53,604 nt of DNA from the IMG/VR virus record IMGVR_UViG_3300031602_000004, positions 1 through 53,604 of that record; one strand, 5' to 3'. A program made the translations under genes and the position numbers. Below the pieces are notes generated by a model. The model worked only from the letters and a program-made list of their open reading frames with translations, was not told where the DNA came from and made no database searches. The stretch is from a virus. Numbering within the stretch: the stretch's first letter is position 1; each line of letters starts with the position of its first letter. Positions 38,089 through 47,593 of this stretch are shown one piece after another.

Positions 38089-39108
38089 TTATGAATTCCA
38101 ATATGGTTCAACTTTATCCATTAAAGATAACAGTTGTTCTTCATTCTTTGGATCTTTTAAAAATTCTAATACTTCAGATGGTCTTTTACCTAATCTTATT
38201 CCACTATCTAATGGTTCAATCCATCCTCCAGCTTTAGTAGTAATGAATCTATAGTATAGTCCATCTTTAATAAGAGCTCTAATTTTTAATTCTTCCATAT
38301 CTAATTGAGATACTTCTAAGAATTGTTTAGCTGCTCTTTTCTTGTTTGATTCAGCACCATTACCAGTAATATATTCATCCATGTTTTCATAAAGAATATC
38401 ATTTGGTGTATTGGTTGTATATTGAATACTATCAGCATCTACTATTTTTGCTACATATAATAACTTAGTAGTATTTCCATCAAATAAATTTTGTAAAGAT
38501 GTTAAAGCTTTATTTTTTATTTTAGTTAATTCTGTTCTAGTTGTTAATGTTTCTTTTTCAGTATCTAAATAAAATTTAGGACCTGATTGAGATGTTTTTG
38601 CAGCATGTAATGATTTAGCTACTATAGAAAAACCACCTGCTTTGATAGCATGTAATTTAATTCTATCATAAGGATCAACTTCACCATCTAAAAATACTGG
38701 ATCATTACCACATCTTAAAGATATTTTATCCCAAAATTTAGAATTATCCGGCTTCATAACAGTTAATTTATTCCAGAAATCTTTATCTTCTGGATCAACT
38801 ACATTAGCAGCTAATTCAGCTTCTAATTCAGACACAACCTGTCTGATTTCTGCAATTTTTGCTTTCTTTTCTTTTGGAGGTAACATTTTTACATCTGGAG
38901 CAAACTCATTTAATCCAGTTACGTATCTTTTTACTCCGTTCATTTCTAAACATGCTAAGGATTCTTCATGAAATACTCCATCATGTAAAGATAGTCCATA
39001 TGTTTCTAGTCCCATATTCTCCTTTCCAGGATTAAAGTAAGGGCGTACAGCAATATTACTGCTTGTTTTTCTGTGTTGATACTTTTCAACAATAGTGTAA
39101 TCTTCCAT
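38089..39108 (-). CDS. Structural-block protein of unknown function (339 aa)
   Basis: No firm family. The chain has a Pro/Lys/Glu helical segment (KMLPPKEKKAKIAEIRQVVSEL) near residue 80, a 'DKISLRCGNDPVFLD' middle, and a C-terminal part with 'GWIEPLDSGIRLGKRPSEVLEFLKDPKNEEQL' character. It lacks membrane segments and enzyme motifs. Position after the capsid and small decoration gene suggests a head-completion or assembly protein. A 16-base palindrome (39152-39167) lies in the 115-base leader upstream, which may control the transcript that starts here. Confidence 0.72.
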   Translation of the reverse strand: MEDYTIVEKYQHRKTSSNIAVRPYFNPGKENMGLETYGLSLHDGVFHEESLACLEMNGVKRYVTGLNEFAPDVKMLPPKEKKAKIAEIRQVVSELEAELAANVVDPEDKDFWNKLTVMKPDNSKFWDKISLRCGNDPVFLDGEVDPYDRIKLHAIKAGGFSIVAKSLHAAKTSQSGPKFYLDTEKETLTTRTELTKIKNKALTSLQNLFDGNTTKLLYVAKIVDADSIQYTTNTPNDILYENMDEYITGNGAESNKKRAAKQFLEVSQLDMEELKIRALIKDGLYYRFITTKAGGWIEPLDSGIRLGKRPSEVLEFLKDPKNEEQLLSLMDKVEPYWNS

Positions 39109-39151
39109 ATTTTGGTTTTAAAAAATTAATAAATAGTTACTCACATCAAAA

Positions 39152-39167
39152 GTACAAAATTTTGTAC
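39152..39167. repeat. 16-base perfect palindrome
   Basis: GTACAAAATTTTGTAC reads the same on both strands, in the 115-base gap between the small decoration gene and the 339-residue gene (downstream on the minus strand). Possible operator or part of a promoter; its AAAATTTTG half is shared with the motif copies at 29.5 and 35.6 kb. Confidence 0.7.
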
Positions 39168-39223
39168 ATTTTTATTACTAAAATTTCTATAAGTAAGAAA
39201 TTAATCTTACTTAAAGTTTTTGA

Positions 39224-39454
39224 TTATGCGTCAATAACAATTTTTAAAAATCCATCAGTGTGATAAAGATCTCCTGCAACTAATCCATCTGCTTTAGCAG
39301 CTGCATTATCAACATGGTTTTCTTTTAAGGCTGCCACTCTAATCCAGTTTATTACCTCATTTACATGAAGTAATCTAGCTGTACCAGTAGTATCTCTCTT
39401 ACCTACATATGCAGGATCCTGAAATTTTTGTGTTACTTTTTTTAATTGTGCCAT
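39224..39454 (-). CDS. Small head-decoration/fibre-type protein (76 aa)
   Basis: The product ends 'ADGLVAGDLYHTDGFLKIVIDA', a short beta motif (G-L-x-x-G-D-L-Y-x-T-D-G) frequent in small head-fibre and decoration proteins of phages. The N-terminal part is Lys/Thr-rich and probably extended. It directly follows the major capsid gene after a strong terminator, so part of its expression may come from read-through. A decoration role on the capsid is likely from motif and place; function in this phage is not shown. Confidence 0.74.
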   Translation of the reverse strand: MAQLKKVTQKFQDPAYVGKRDTTGTARLLHVNEVINWIRVAALKENHVDNAAAKADGLVAGDLYHTDGFLKIVIDA

Positions 39455-39474
39455 AGTCTTATTTTTAAATGATT

Positions 39475-39507
39475 AAAAAAAAAGGGAGGAGTTTAATCCT
39501 CCCCTTT
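39475..39507 (-). terminator. Strong terminator after the major capsid gene
   Basis: GC-rich hairpin (AAAGGGAGGA with TCCTCCCCTTT on the plus strand, one bulge) followed by nine T in the minus-strand RNA. It starts 15 bases after the capsid stop. Confidence 0.9.
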
Positions 39508-39521
39508 AAATTTAAATATTA

Positions 39522-41141
39522 CTAGAATGATCCTCCTGTAACAGGATTCCTCATTACTATCTTAAGAACTTTAGTTGGATCCTTCACCCAAATAGCTGGC
39601 ATTGTCTGAGTCATATAAACTCTATACCCATTGAACTGACCAGTAGAAGCAAACCCTTGAGTTCTTCCCATGTAATCCATTGTACCATTTTGGTAGAACC
39701 ATTTAAGTTGATTATCCCAAGATAATTTCAATAAATGAATGTTATCACTTCCTTCATCAGTTACATCAAAGATGATAAAGCTAAATGAACTTAAAGGTCT
39801 TCCATCAATTAATGGATTCTCAATGTCATTAGTATTTAAGTTATCAAATGCTGGATTCAATACAAACTTAACGTTAGCTAAGAAAGGAATAGTAAAGCTT
39901 GTGTAAGCAAAACCATAATCTAAATCCATACCAGAACCTTTAACAGCTCCTATATCAGATGCATTTTGAACTAATCCTGAACCATACACTTCATCAGCAA
40001 TTGCTTTGTTGATTAATTGCATTCCACCAATACCTGTTTGTACAACAAGTGATCTTTGTGGATCTGGCCCTTTAAATTCAACTTTACCTTGGTAGAAGTT
40101 GTAAAGTTCAGACTTAAACATGTCAAGAGTAAATGAAGACTTGTTATATACTCTTTTGAAAGAGTTATCTAACTGTGCCCATAAACCTACAGATAATCTA
40201 ATATCATCCGGTCCATCTTGTTTAATTCTACCACCTTTACCCCACATTAGGTAAGTTTCAATATCCGTTGCTATTTTAGATAAATGAGCTGCTTCCATAT
40301 TTGTAATGAAAGTTCTTGTAAGAGTTCCATTTTCAAATGCTTCTCTAGCTCCTGCTTTACCCATATTAGCTACTAGTCCTTCAATACTTGGTACTGATGG
40401 ATTGTTTGGATCAGTGTTAAAGTTTCTCCAAATCTCAGTAACAGGTACAGTACCATCAGCGTTTAATCCGCCTTTGATCATTAAATCTGCTCTAGAAGAA
40501 ATTGAATAGTGAACATGTGCTTCTGCTCCTCCTACAAAGTTGTAGAATTCACGGAAACCAGAACCTGTTTCAATGTCAGAGAATCTTTCTCCGTACTCAC
40601 CTCTTGCAGAACCTTTTCTGAAGAATTTAGTACCTTTAGCTAAATACTTGTTATCCAAGAAAGCCGTGTTGTTGTTGTTTACTAATTGAACTGTGTATAC
40701 AAAACCGTCACCTGCAGGGATAATATCATCCGCTGTGATGTAAAGTTCTAGTCCATTATACTTATCATAAGTAATAATGTCACCGTGTCCAAAAGTTCTT
40801 TTGTTGATCTTAATTCTAAATAGTGTTCCATCTACACCTTTATTGTCGGTAGCTGGTTCAATATCCGCCACTACATAAGGAAGATCTTGTGCAATAGGAG
40901 TTTGCCATTTATACTCACCACGTGCATTGTCCACCATGATTGTATTCTTTCCACCGAATGAAGCCATTTGATATAAAGGCATTTCTACCTTTTGGGTCAT
41001 TGCCCATAAATCAATTGGTCCCATATCCATAGGCTCAGGGTTACCAAGCATTTGGGTTAGGTGATAAGAATCAACATGAGAACTAGCCTTGTAGCTTGTA
41101 TCTCTTAAGAAAATCCCATTATTTAATACTGGAGTTGCCAT
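39522..41141 (-). CDS. Major capsid protein, HK97-fold type (539 aa)
   Basis: A 539-residue protein in the canonical place, two genes after the portal. It begins 'ATPVLNNGIFLRDTSYKASS' and continues 'DLWAMTQKVEMPLYQMASFG', which matches the long N-terminal region of crAss-like capsid proteins, usually about 490-510 residues. Later 'ATDIETYLMWGKGGRI' and a C-terminal domain with 'TFVLNP.FDN' character follow. It has its own very strong terminator 15 bases after the stop (39475-39507). The extra length over typical relatives may be a surface insertion. Fold assignment rests on family knowledge, not on a structure. Confidence 0.87.
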   Translation of the reverse strand: MATPVLNNGIFLRDTSYKASSHVDSYHLTQMLGNPEPMDMGPIDLWAMTQKVEMPLYQMASFGGKNTIMVDNARGEYKWQTPIAQDLPYVVADIEPATDNKGVDGTLFRIKINKRTFGHGDIITYDKYNGLELYITADDIIPAGDGFVYTVQLVNNNNTAFLDNKYLAKGTKFFRKGSARGEYGERFSDIETGSGFREFYNFVGGAEAHVHYSISSRADLMIKGGLNADGTVPVTEIWRNFNTDPNNPSVPSIEGLVANMGKAGAREAFENGTLTRTFITNMEAAHLSKIATDIETYLMWGKGGRIKQDGPDDIRLSVGLWAQLDNSFKRVYNKSSFTLDMFKSELYNFYQGKVEFKGPDPQRSLVVQTGIGGMQLINKAIADEVYGSGLVQNASDIGAVKGSGMDLDYGFAYTSFTIPFLANVKFVLNPAFDNLNTNDIENPLIDGRPLSSFSFIIFDVTDEGSDNIHLLKLSWDNQLKWFYQNGTMDYMGRTQGFASTGQFNGYRVYMTQTMPAIWVKDPTKVLKIVMRNPVTGGSF

Positions 41142-41194
41142 AATTTTTGATTGTTTTTGTTAATAATTGTTTTAGTGTTTATATTTAATGTTAA

Positions 41195-42529
41195 TTAAAT
41201 TCTTTTAAAAATGTTGGTTGGTCTAGTTATTTTTCTTTTGTTTGGAGAAGTTCTTTTACCTTCTTCTTCAGCTTGATGAACTCCTAATGATGCACCTCCT
41301 GCATTTGTTTGTTCACTCTTTAATTTTCTAACCGTTTTCTCAACACTTTGTTGAGCTCCTTTATCCATGATTTTTGCTTTATAAGCTACAGGATCTTGTA
41401 ATAACCACAAGGCTTCTGAAATCAATGCATAATTAGGTTCAACAAATTGGTATTTCTCAAGTAAGTGTCCAAGTAAATTTGTGTTTCTTCCACTTACTGA
41501 TGGATAATTAGGTTGTACCAATCCATTATACAACATAGCTTGAGTCTTTCTATCTACTTTAATGTCTCCTAATTTACCTTCTTTTAATGTTTCATATACA
41601 TTTTTCATATATGCTTGTGATGCATTTTCTTGTTGTTTTTGTTTCATCTCTTGCTCTTTCAATTTCTGAGCAACAACTTTCTCTTGCATTTTATCTAATT
41701 TTGGCTTAAACTTTGAAGCTTGTGTTTCTAACTTTCCTAAGTCTTTCCAAATTTCTATTTCTTCTTGAATCTCTTCAGTGTTCCCATATCCAGTAGCACT
41801 TAAATATTCTGTAATTATTTTTTCTTGATCAGAAGCTTTCTTAATATCTAAACTCTTAGTTGTTTCTACTTCTGATAATGTTGAAAATAATCCTTTTAGA
41901 TCTTTTCCTCCATCTGCTACATACTTAGCAGCAATCTGTAATTCTTGAGGTAGACTAGCAAAAAATTGTTTAGGAGTTTCACGTCTTACTTCATTAGCTC
42001 TTTCTTCTAAGTTAGCTTCAATAAGTTCTTCCCAATCTTTAGCAGTATATTCTTCTAATGCTTTGTCATCATCAAAGGCAACAATCTTGTCATCTTTAAT
42101 CAATTTACCAAATACATCTGAGATACCACTAATAGATTTTCTACCTCTTTTTTCTTTTGTGTCTTCTTCTTCAGTGTCCTCTTCAGAAAAAGAATCTAAA
42201 ATATCTTTAGCACTATCTTTATCTTTTCCACTTACTTCAGTTTTATCAGTTTTATCATCTGCTAATACTTCAGTTTTTTCTTCTGCTTCTTCTTTTTCTT
42301 CTTTTTCATCTACTTTAGCAGTTATATCATCTACTCCATCATTATCTGGATCAGCAAATGACATATCAGCTTTTTCTTGTAAACCTGAAAAAATACTTTT
42401 AGGTTTTTTTGAAGCAGTATCATCCTGTAACATATCAGCACCACTTGGAGCGGCATTGAATATCTCATCTAAATTAATATCTACTTTTTCTACGTTACTT
42501 TTCACAGTTTGCGTTTCTGTTGCATTCAT
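41195..42529 (-). CDS. Acidic coiled-coil protein, capsid scaffold candidate (444 aa)
   Basis: Residues 50-130 are extremely acidic and Lys/Ser-rich (EKEEAEEKTEVLADDKTDKT style), and residues 255-320 form a Gln/Lys/Glu coiled coil (MQEKVVAQKLKEQEMKQKQQ). The basic C-terminus (RKITRPTNIFKRI) could contact the capsid lining, as scaffold C-termini do. The gene lies between portal and major capsid protein, the usual place for a scaffold. No protease catalytic motif was found. A phage-type promoter motif lies at 42560-42575, 31 bases upstream, so this gene and the MCP probably share a transcript. Confidence 0.74.
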   Translation of the reverse strand: MNATETQTVKSNVEKVDINLDEIFNAAPSGADMLQDDTASKKPKSIFSGLQEKADMSFADPDNDGVDDITAKVDEKEEKEEAEEKTEVLADDKTDKTEVSGKDKDSAKDILDSFSEEDTEEEDTKEKRGRKSISGISDVFGKLIKDDKIVAFDDDKALEEYTAKDWEELIEANLEERANEVRRETPKQFFASLPQELQIAAKYVADGGKDLKGLFSTLSEVETTKSLDIKKASDQEKIITEYLSATGYGNTEEIQEEIEIWKDLGKLETQASKFKPKLDKMQEKVVAQKLKEQEMKQKQQENASQAYMKNVYETLKEGKLGDIKVDRKTQAMLYNGLVQPNYPSVSGRNTNLLGHLLEKYQFVEPNYALISEALWLLQDPVAYKAKIMDKGAQQSVEKTVRKLKSEQTNAGGASLGVHQAEEEGKRTSPNKRKITRPTNIFKRI

Positions 42530-42559
42530 AATATTTGTTGGTTTTAATATTAATACTTA

Positions 42560-42575
42560 CTATACATATAATATA
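42560..42575 (-). promoter_or_regulatory. Phage-type promoter motif before the scaffold/capsid transcript
   Basis: Minus strand TATATTATATGTATAG followed by TAAG, in the 129-base gap after the portal gene, 30 nt before the ATG of the scaffold candidate. Confidence 0.55.
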
Positions 42576-42658
42576 AGAAATGTTTATTACATTTCAGGCA
42601 TGATAAACTTAATAAATTTTAGTAAAAGTGAAAATAAATTGCAGTATATAGCTAACAG

Positions 42659-45409
42659 TTATTTTTTATCCTTCTTTTTGTTAACATCATACTTATTTTT
42701 ATTCTCTTTGGCTATTTGAAGTTTTGTATCAGCTATATAGTTTTGACTTGATATTTTCTCTCTTTCTACAGTTAATCTATTATTTTCTTGAGTAGATTTT
42801 GAAGCATTTTCTTCACGCTTCATATTCATTTGTTCTCTATACTGAGTAGTTTCTCTAATATCTTTCATAGCATCTTGATAATCAGATACTTTATTTTCAT
42901 TAATATCAGATGGTGCACCAAATCCTGCTGACCTAATTTCAGCTAATGTAATATCATTCTGTCTATCTTTTTGATTTTCAGATATTTCAACTTGTAATTT
43001 TTGCTGTTCTTCTTGAGCTTTAGCTTGGAGTTGTTGTTCTTGCATTTGTTGTTGTTGCTGCATGTCTTGCTCTCTTTGTTTTTGAATTCTTGCTTCAGAA
43101 TCTTTTAGGATATCTGATACTTCAGCAATTGAGTCAGCTTTAACAATATTACCTAATTCATATATACTTGCTCCAGTAGTATTATTTGTAAGAGCCATTT
43201 GTTTTAGATTCTCCAATATAGCTCTATGATTAGTTTTAGTAGTTGCAAATACATTAAAGTCTCTAAGTAATAGATCAGTACCATTAATGGTAAAATTAAC
43301 TTTCTCAGCCTCTGTAGAGATGTATGATAATCTAACACTTGGATTAGTACTACAGTAGTATTGTGCAAGATCAGTTCTCATTTGATGTATTCTTGGCATC
43401 AGATGATCAGAATGCTGTACAAAATACATCTCTGTTTGAGCATATGATTGCTGCATAGCTTGTACTACTCCAGTTGCTGTTTGAGCTGATACAGCTCCTC
43501 CTAGACGTTGTGGATTAATTCCTATAGCATCAAAGCATTGTTCTTTAAAATAATTAGCCAATTGTATTCTTGACATCAATCTACTAGTTTGCTCCATGTT
43601 TAGAGTTTGGTAATGATTGAAGTTAGTTGCATTCTCAGTATTAGTAATAGATGTATCTAAAGGTAGCATTTGGAAATCCTTCATTGCCACCCATGCTTTA
43701 GCATAATTATTCTTACCCCAATCTTCACCCATTGAATGACGTGGTAAAGCATTTTGATCAAACATAATTACTGTTCCTAATTCATCTATGAGAATGTCAG
43801 CAATTTGGTTATTAACCATATTATAACCAATTTGATAAGCTTTCATCAAATCTACTAAAGAAGTAGACCTAGTGTTTCTATCAGAGAATACCCTTCCCTC
43901 TACAGGTAATTTACACCCGTAAAGTGTGTTGTTACCTTTAAATTGAAATGGTAACCTACCAGGTTTAGTTCTGTTAATTCCTAAATATATAGGGTTTATA
44001 TTATCACCCATTGTAGATTGCCACATTGCTGGAAGATTTGGACCTACTTTAACTCCTCCCCATACTTCATTGATCCATATCCAATCTATATGTTCTCCTT
44101 CTAATAAGTTCTCTTTACTTTTGTTCTTAAATATAGATGTATCAAATACAGCTTTTTTAGTAATCTTAAATGTTTCATCAACAATTTCTTGAGTTACTTC
44201 ACCATCAACTTCTATTTTAGTTAAGTGTCCAACTTTTCTTTGAGTCTTCCAATATATAGTAGCAACTCTCATTAAGTTTCCTTCACCCCACATAGATATA
44301 TCTTCATTTTCATCAAGAATTTCACTTAATATGTCTCCACCTCTTGCTGGATCATTCTGATAATTACTAGTAAATTGTCTATATGCTAAACCAGGTGCAT
44401 TAGTATTCCACTCATGTGATCTAGTTGCATCATAATATGAACCATCATTTTGATATCCATTTACTTGGTATTGTGCTGATCTAGCTGGATAAATTTTTTG
44501 TAAAGATTCTAATTGCTTAGCATCCATTAAGTATCCATATCTATCTACTACATCAGCTACCGTCATTAGATCTACTTTACCTGCATAGTTAGAATCTGCT
44601 ATATATCTTTGGTCAGGAGATTTTTGATAGAAAGTTAATACGGGATTCCATAGCTCTACATCATAATCATCTTCTAACATTCTAAAATGCCAGAATTCTC
44701 TATCTGCAATAAGCATATCTCTAAATCCTCTTTCTTCAAGTTCTTGCATATAAAATCTTTCTTCATCTACTGCAAGTGTATGGGATGCCCATTCTTCTAC
44801 CATACTTCTATAAGACTTACTGAAAAAATCTTCTATTTCTGGTAATGACTTTATATTTTCTGGATCAAGTTGTTGTTGTGCTTCTTCAGATGCTGGATCC
44901 ATTCCCATATCAATCATCTTACGTACCATTTTTGCTTCAGCAGTAGCCAATAAAGATTCTTCAATTTGAAGTCTTTTTTGTTCTAACATTTCATTATAAG
45001 AAGCATCATCAACAGCTCTAAACTGTACTTTTGAATATCTCTTAGCAAACTCACCAGTTAATACATTAATTACATTTGGGACAATTGGGTAAAACTTTAA
45101 TTCTAATGCTGAATCATTCTCTTTAGTAAGAACATCCATCATATCTTTATAGTCATTATCTGGTTCAACTATATAATCAGTTTTATCAATTACACCTTTA
45201 GCTAATTTATAATTCTTAAGAAGTCTTCTAGAATTTACACGTAAAAATTCTATACCTTGTAATTCTAACCAGTCTAAATTCCATGCTGCCCAATTATCAG
45301 TTTTATCTTTATATGGTATAAATTGAACTGGCTGTGTTAAGCTAGAAAATGTTGGCCCACTCTCTGCTTTGGCACCATTCTTCATTTGCATTGCATTTAA
45401 TACTCTCAT
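42659..45409 (-). CDS. Portal protein (916 aa)
   Basis: Located immediately after TerL, 916 residues, with the long N-terminal stem region 'NWAAWNLDWLELQGIEFLRVNSRRLLKNYKLAKGVID' type sequence of crAss-like portals. The wing and crown are large. The C-terminal 160 residues are a Gln/Glu/Lys-rich coiled coil (QREQDMQQQQQMQEQQLQAK), forming a long helical barrel above the portal ring. The size is near the upper end of crAss-like portals, far larger than the usual 500-700 residues of other phages. Its start codon abuts the TerL stop. It forms the twelve-fold DNA channel at the capsid vertex. Confidence 0.87.
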   Translation of the reverse strand: MRVLNAMQMKNGAKAESGPTFSSLTQPVQFIPYKDKTDNWAAWNLDWLELQGIEFLRVNSRRLLKNYKLAKGVIDKTDYIVEPDNDYKDMMDVLTKENDSALELKFYPIVPNVINVLTGEFAKRYSKVQFRAVDDASYNEMLEQKRLQIEESLLATAEAKMVRKMIDMGMDPASEEAQQQLDPENIKSLPEIEDFFSKSYRSMVEEWASHTLAVDEERFYMQELEERGFRDMLIADREFWHFRMLEDDYDVELWNPVLTFYQKSPDQRYIADSNYAGKVDLMTVADVVDRYGYLMDAKQLESLQKIYPARSAQYQVNGYQNDGSYYDATRSHEWNTNAPGLAYRQFTSNYQNDPARGGDILSEILDENEDISMWGEGNLMRVATIYWKTQRKVGHLTKIEVDGEVTQEIVDETFKITKKAVFDTSIFKNKSKENLLEGEHIDWIWINEVWGGVKVGPNLPAMWQSTMGDNINPIYLGINRTKPGRLPFQFKGNNTLYGCKLPVEGRVFSDRNTRSTSLVDLMKAYQIGYNMVNNQIADILIDELGTVIMFDQNALPRHSMGEDWGKNNYAKAWVAMKDFQMLPLDTSITNTENATNFNHYQTLNMEQTSRLMSRIQLANYFKEQCFDAIGINPQRLGGAVSAQTATGVVQAMQQSYAQTEMYFVQHSDHLMPRIHQMRTDLAQYYCSTNPSVRLSYISTEAEKVNFTINGTDLLLRDFNVFATTKTNHRAILENLKQMALTNNTTGASIYELGNIVKADSIAEVSDILKDSEARIQKQREQDMQQQQQMQEQQLQAKAQEEQQKLQVEISENQKDRQNDITLAEIRSAGFGAPSDINENKVSDYQDAMKDIRETTQYREQMNMKREENASKSTQENNRLTVEREKISSQNYIADTKLQIAKENKNKYDVNKKKDKK

Positions 45410-47593
45410 CTATTTAAAATTTTTAAAGCCAGATCTCCTACTTCTAGAATTAGTTACTCCATTCCGTCCAATATTTTTGAACGGACTATACTTTAATTTA
45501 CTCATTTTTTCTGGATTTACCAAGGAATCACCCTCTGATTCACGTCTTTTTGTATATCCTCTGTTAGACTGTTGTATTTTTACAAAAGCAATCAATGCTC
45601 CAAATGCAACTAGCCTATCCACATTCAAACCAGGATGATATGCAAGCATTTCTTTTAAAAGCATAGGATCCGGTATTCTTTCTATACCTAATGTTTGTGT
45701 CATTACATTACCTTCCGTATCTGTTTCTTCATCTATCACCTCTCTTAAAAATTCAATTGCATAAGAAATCAAATGACTTTTAAATAATGTACCTGTATTT
45801 TTCCATCCATATTCTTGATATACAGTTTTATTAGATCCTATTTCTTTTAAGAATAATATCTGTTGTTTAGGAACTAAATATCTTTGCTTTCTTCTTGCAA
45901 TCATATGTTGTATAAATAATGATATATTATTTTCTACAATTGTCCAAGCATTATACCATTCTATAATTAACTCTAATCTTTCATGTGTCTTATTTATATC
46001 ATCAAACCTACCACACCATGCAGCAACTACCTTATCTTTTTCAATAAATTGTTCTACATCTCCGCTTTCTAATTGCCTAGTCACTTCTATAGCATTCTTA
46101 TATACAAAAATACTACATAGTGAATCTGATGTGGTTGTCTTTCCTTCTGATACAGGGTCAATAGAAGCATAGTATGATCCAAATGCAGGTGATTTTGTTG
46201 GTCTTTCCCAAACTACTATTGTTCCTGTTTTATCTTGTTGTTTTTTATCTACTGGAAATTTAGTTATAGGTAACTTACTTGTTCTCTTAGCTATTACTCC
46301 TGTCTCATCTCTATCTAAAGCAATTAGTTCATAAGGGTATTCTTTTTCTTCAATTTTCTTTAATTGTTTACTTAATATACCTTGTGGAAATATTGATTCT
46401 TTTCTATATGCAAAAGCTTCAGCAATATTAAGAGGTTTTTGAGATATTCTTAATTGAAATTGTTCTCCGTTTAATTCATTCTTCCATCTTGCTCTTTCTA
46501 TATTAATTGCTTTAATAGCTTCTTCTACTTGAGAGTTGCCATAGTCATCTATGTAAGGTGGCATTGACCATTGTTCAGGAATAAATAATCCTGCCATACC
46601 AATAGTACCATCAGCATCCATAAGGTTAGTTTCTACAGCATAAATATCATTGGCACCTGGACTAAGAATCATATCCTTTAATGGATTACATTGTTGCAAA
46701 TCACCCACTGATCCGGCAGCAATAAATTGTCCAGTTGTAATCATACCAGAAGACATAGCAGGACGTAAGTACTCATATGTCTGCATCATGTTTTTTGCAA
46801 TACCTGCTTCTTCATGAAAAAAGTAAGTACATGGGCCCCCTACCCCAGTAGTAGCATTCTTCTCAAATGAAGCACCCTGTATTTTAGACTTAAGACCTCT
46901 TGATGTTTTTCTATTGTTTATTTTGACTTCAATTTGTTGTTGCCATAATAAAACCTTCTCAGGATTACTTGGTCTATACCAAGCAGTATGTTCATTTAAA
47001 AATGTTTTATATTCTTCTAAAAATTTCCATGAACCTTTATCATTAATATAATCTTTAAGTGATGCTCCAATTTTACATATAGATCCTTCTTCAAACCAGT
47101 ATTGATTTATAATCTTTCCCATATGAAAATAAGATGAGGCAATCTGTCTCTTCTTTAGTATAGCAACGTGTTGATTATTTAACTCAGCAATGATTTCATA
47201 TAATGCCATATGATATTGTGCATCTCTTACTTTGGCAAATCCATAATGCTTCTCTTCCTTATCAAAGATAGGTAAGAAGTTCAACCACATATAATAATCT
47301 CTGGTTAAGTACCAATGTTTATCTCCATCTTTATATATAACCCCAGTTCTACATTTATTCTTTTGATCTTCCCAATAAGTTGTAAAGTCTTTGGATCTAA
47401 ATGGTGAATTACAATAAAAACCTTCAGAATTAAATACTCTTGCTTGTTCATTAAATTTAAAAGCTAATTCTGTAAAGTCATATTTTCCTGGTTCTTTAAA
47501 AATAGATTCTAAATATTCTCTAAAGTCTGCATCAGTATCAAATTCAGTAACTCCCCATTTACCTTTATCATATGTAGGTATAACTCTACTCAT
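45410..47593 (-). CDS. terL: Terminase large subunit (TerL)
   Basis: DNA-packaging motor protein of 727 residues. ATPase part: an unusual Walker A-like segment at 147-156 (KKRQIASSYF), a Walker B-like 'TYFFHEEAG' at 256-264 with His in the usual Asp place, and a coupling segment 'AAGSVGD' near 292-298. Nuclease part: RNase H-type with D479 in 'YYASIDP', an acidic residue in 'TIVENN' near 554, and a third acidic site in 'NVDRLVAFGAL' near the C-terminus. These are the expected positions for TerL. The C-terminal tail is basic (RRSGFKNFK). It overlaps the GroES-like gene by 8 nt and is followed by portal. Confidence 0.93.
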   Translation of the reverse strand: MSRVIPTYDKGKWGVTEFDTDADFREYLESIFKEPGKYDFTELAFKFNEQARVFNSEGFYCNSPFRSKDFTTYWEDQKNKCRTGVIYKDGDKHWYLTRDYYMWLNFLPIFDKEEKHYGFAKVRDAQYHMALYEIIAELNNQHVAILKKRQIASSYFHMGKIINQYWFEEGSICKIGASLKDYINDKGSWKFLEEYKTFLNEHTAWYRPSNPEKVLLWQQQIEVKINNRKTSRGLKSKIQGASFEKNATTGVGGPCTYFFHEEAGIAKNMMQTYEYLRPAMSSGMITTGQFIAAGSVGDLQQCNPLKDMILSPGANDIYAVETNLMDADGTIGMAGLFIPEQWSMPPYIDDYGNSQVEEAIKAINIERARWKNELNGEQFQLRISQKPLNIAEAFAYRKESIFPQGILSKQLKKIEEKEYPYELIALDRDETGVIAKRTSKLPITKFPVDKKQQDKTGTIVVWERPTKSPAFGSYYASIDPVSEGKTTTSDSLCSIFVYKNAIEVTRQLESGDVEQFIEKDKVVAAWCGRFDDINKTHERLELIIEWYNAWTIVENNISLFIQHMIARRKQRYLVPKQQILFLKEIGSNKTVYQEYGWKNTGTLFKSHLISYAIEFLREVIDEETDTEGNVMTQTLGIERIPDPMLLKEMLAYHPGLNVDRLVAFGALIAFVKIQQSNRGYTKRRESEGDSLVNPEKMSKLKYSPFKNIGRNGVTNSRSRRSGFKNFK

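Noticed and set aside
41195-42529. Head maturation protease fused to the scaffold
   Set aside because: No Ser/His/Asp or other protease signature is visible; the sequence is acidic and coiled-coil.
42063-42719. A 218-residue plus-strand frame rich in Ser and Val
   Set aside because: It is the complement of the acidic, Lys/Glu/Ser-rich part of the scaffold candidate; no start context or domain supports it.
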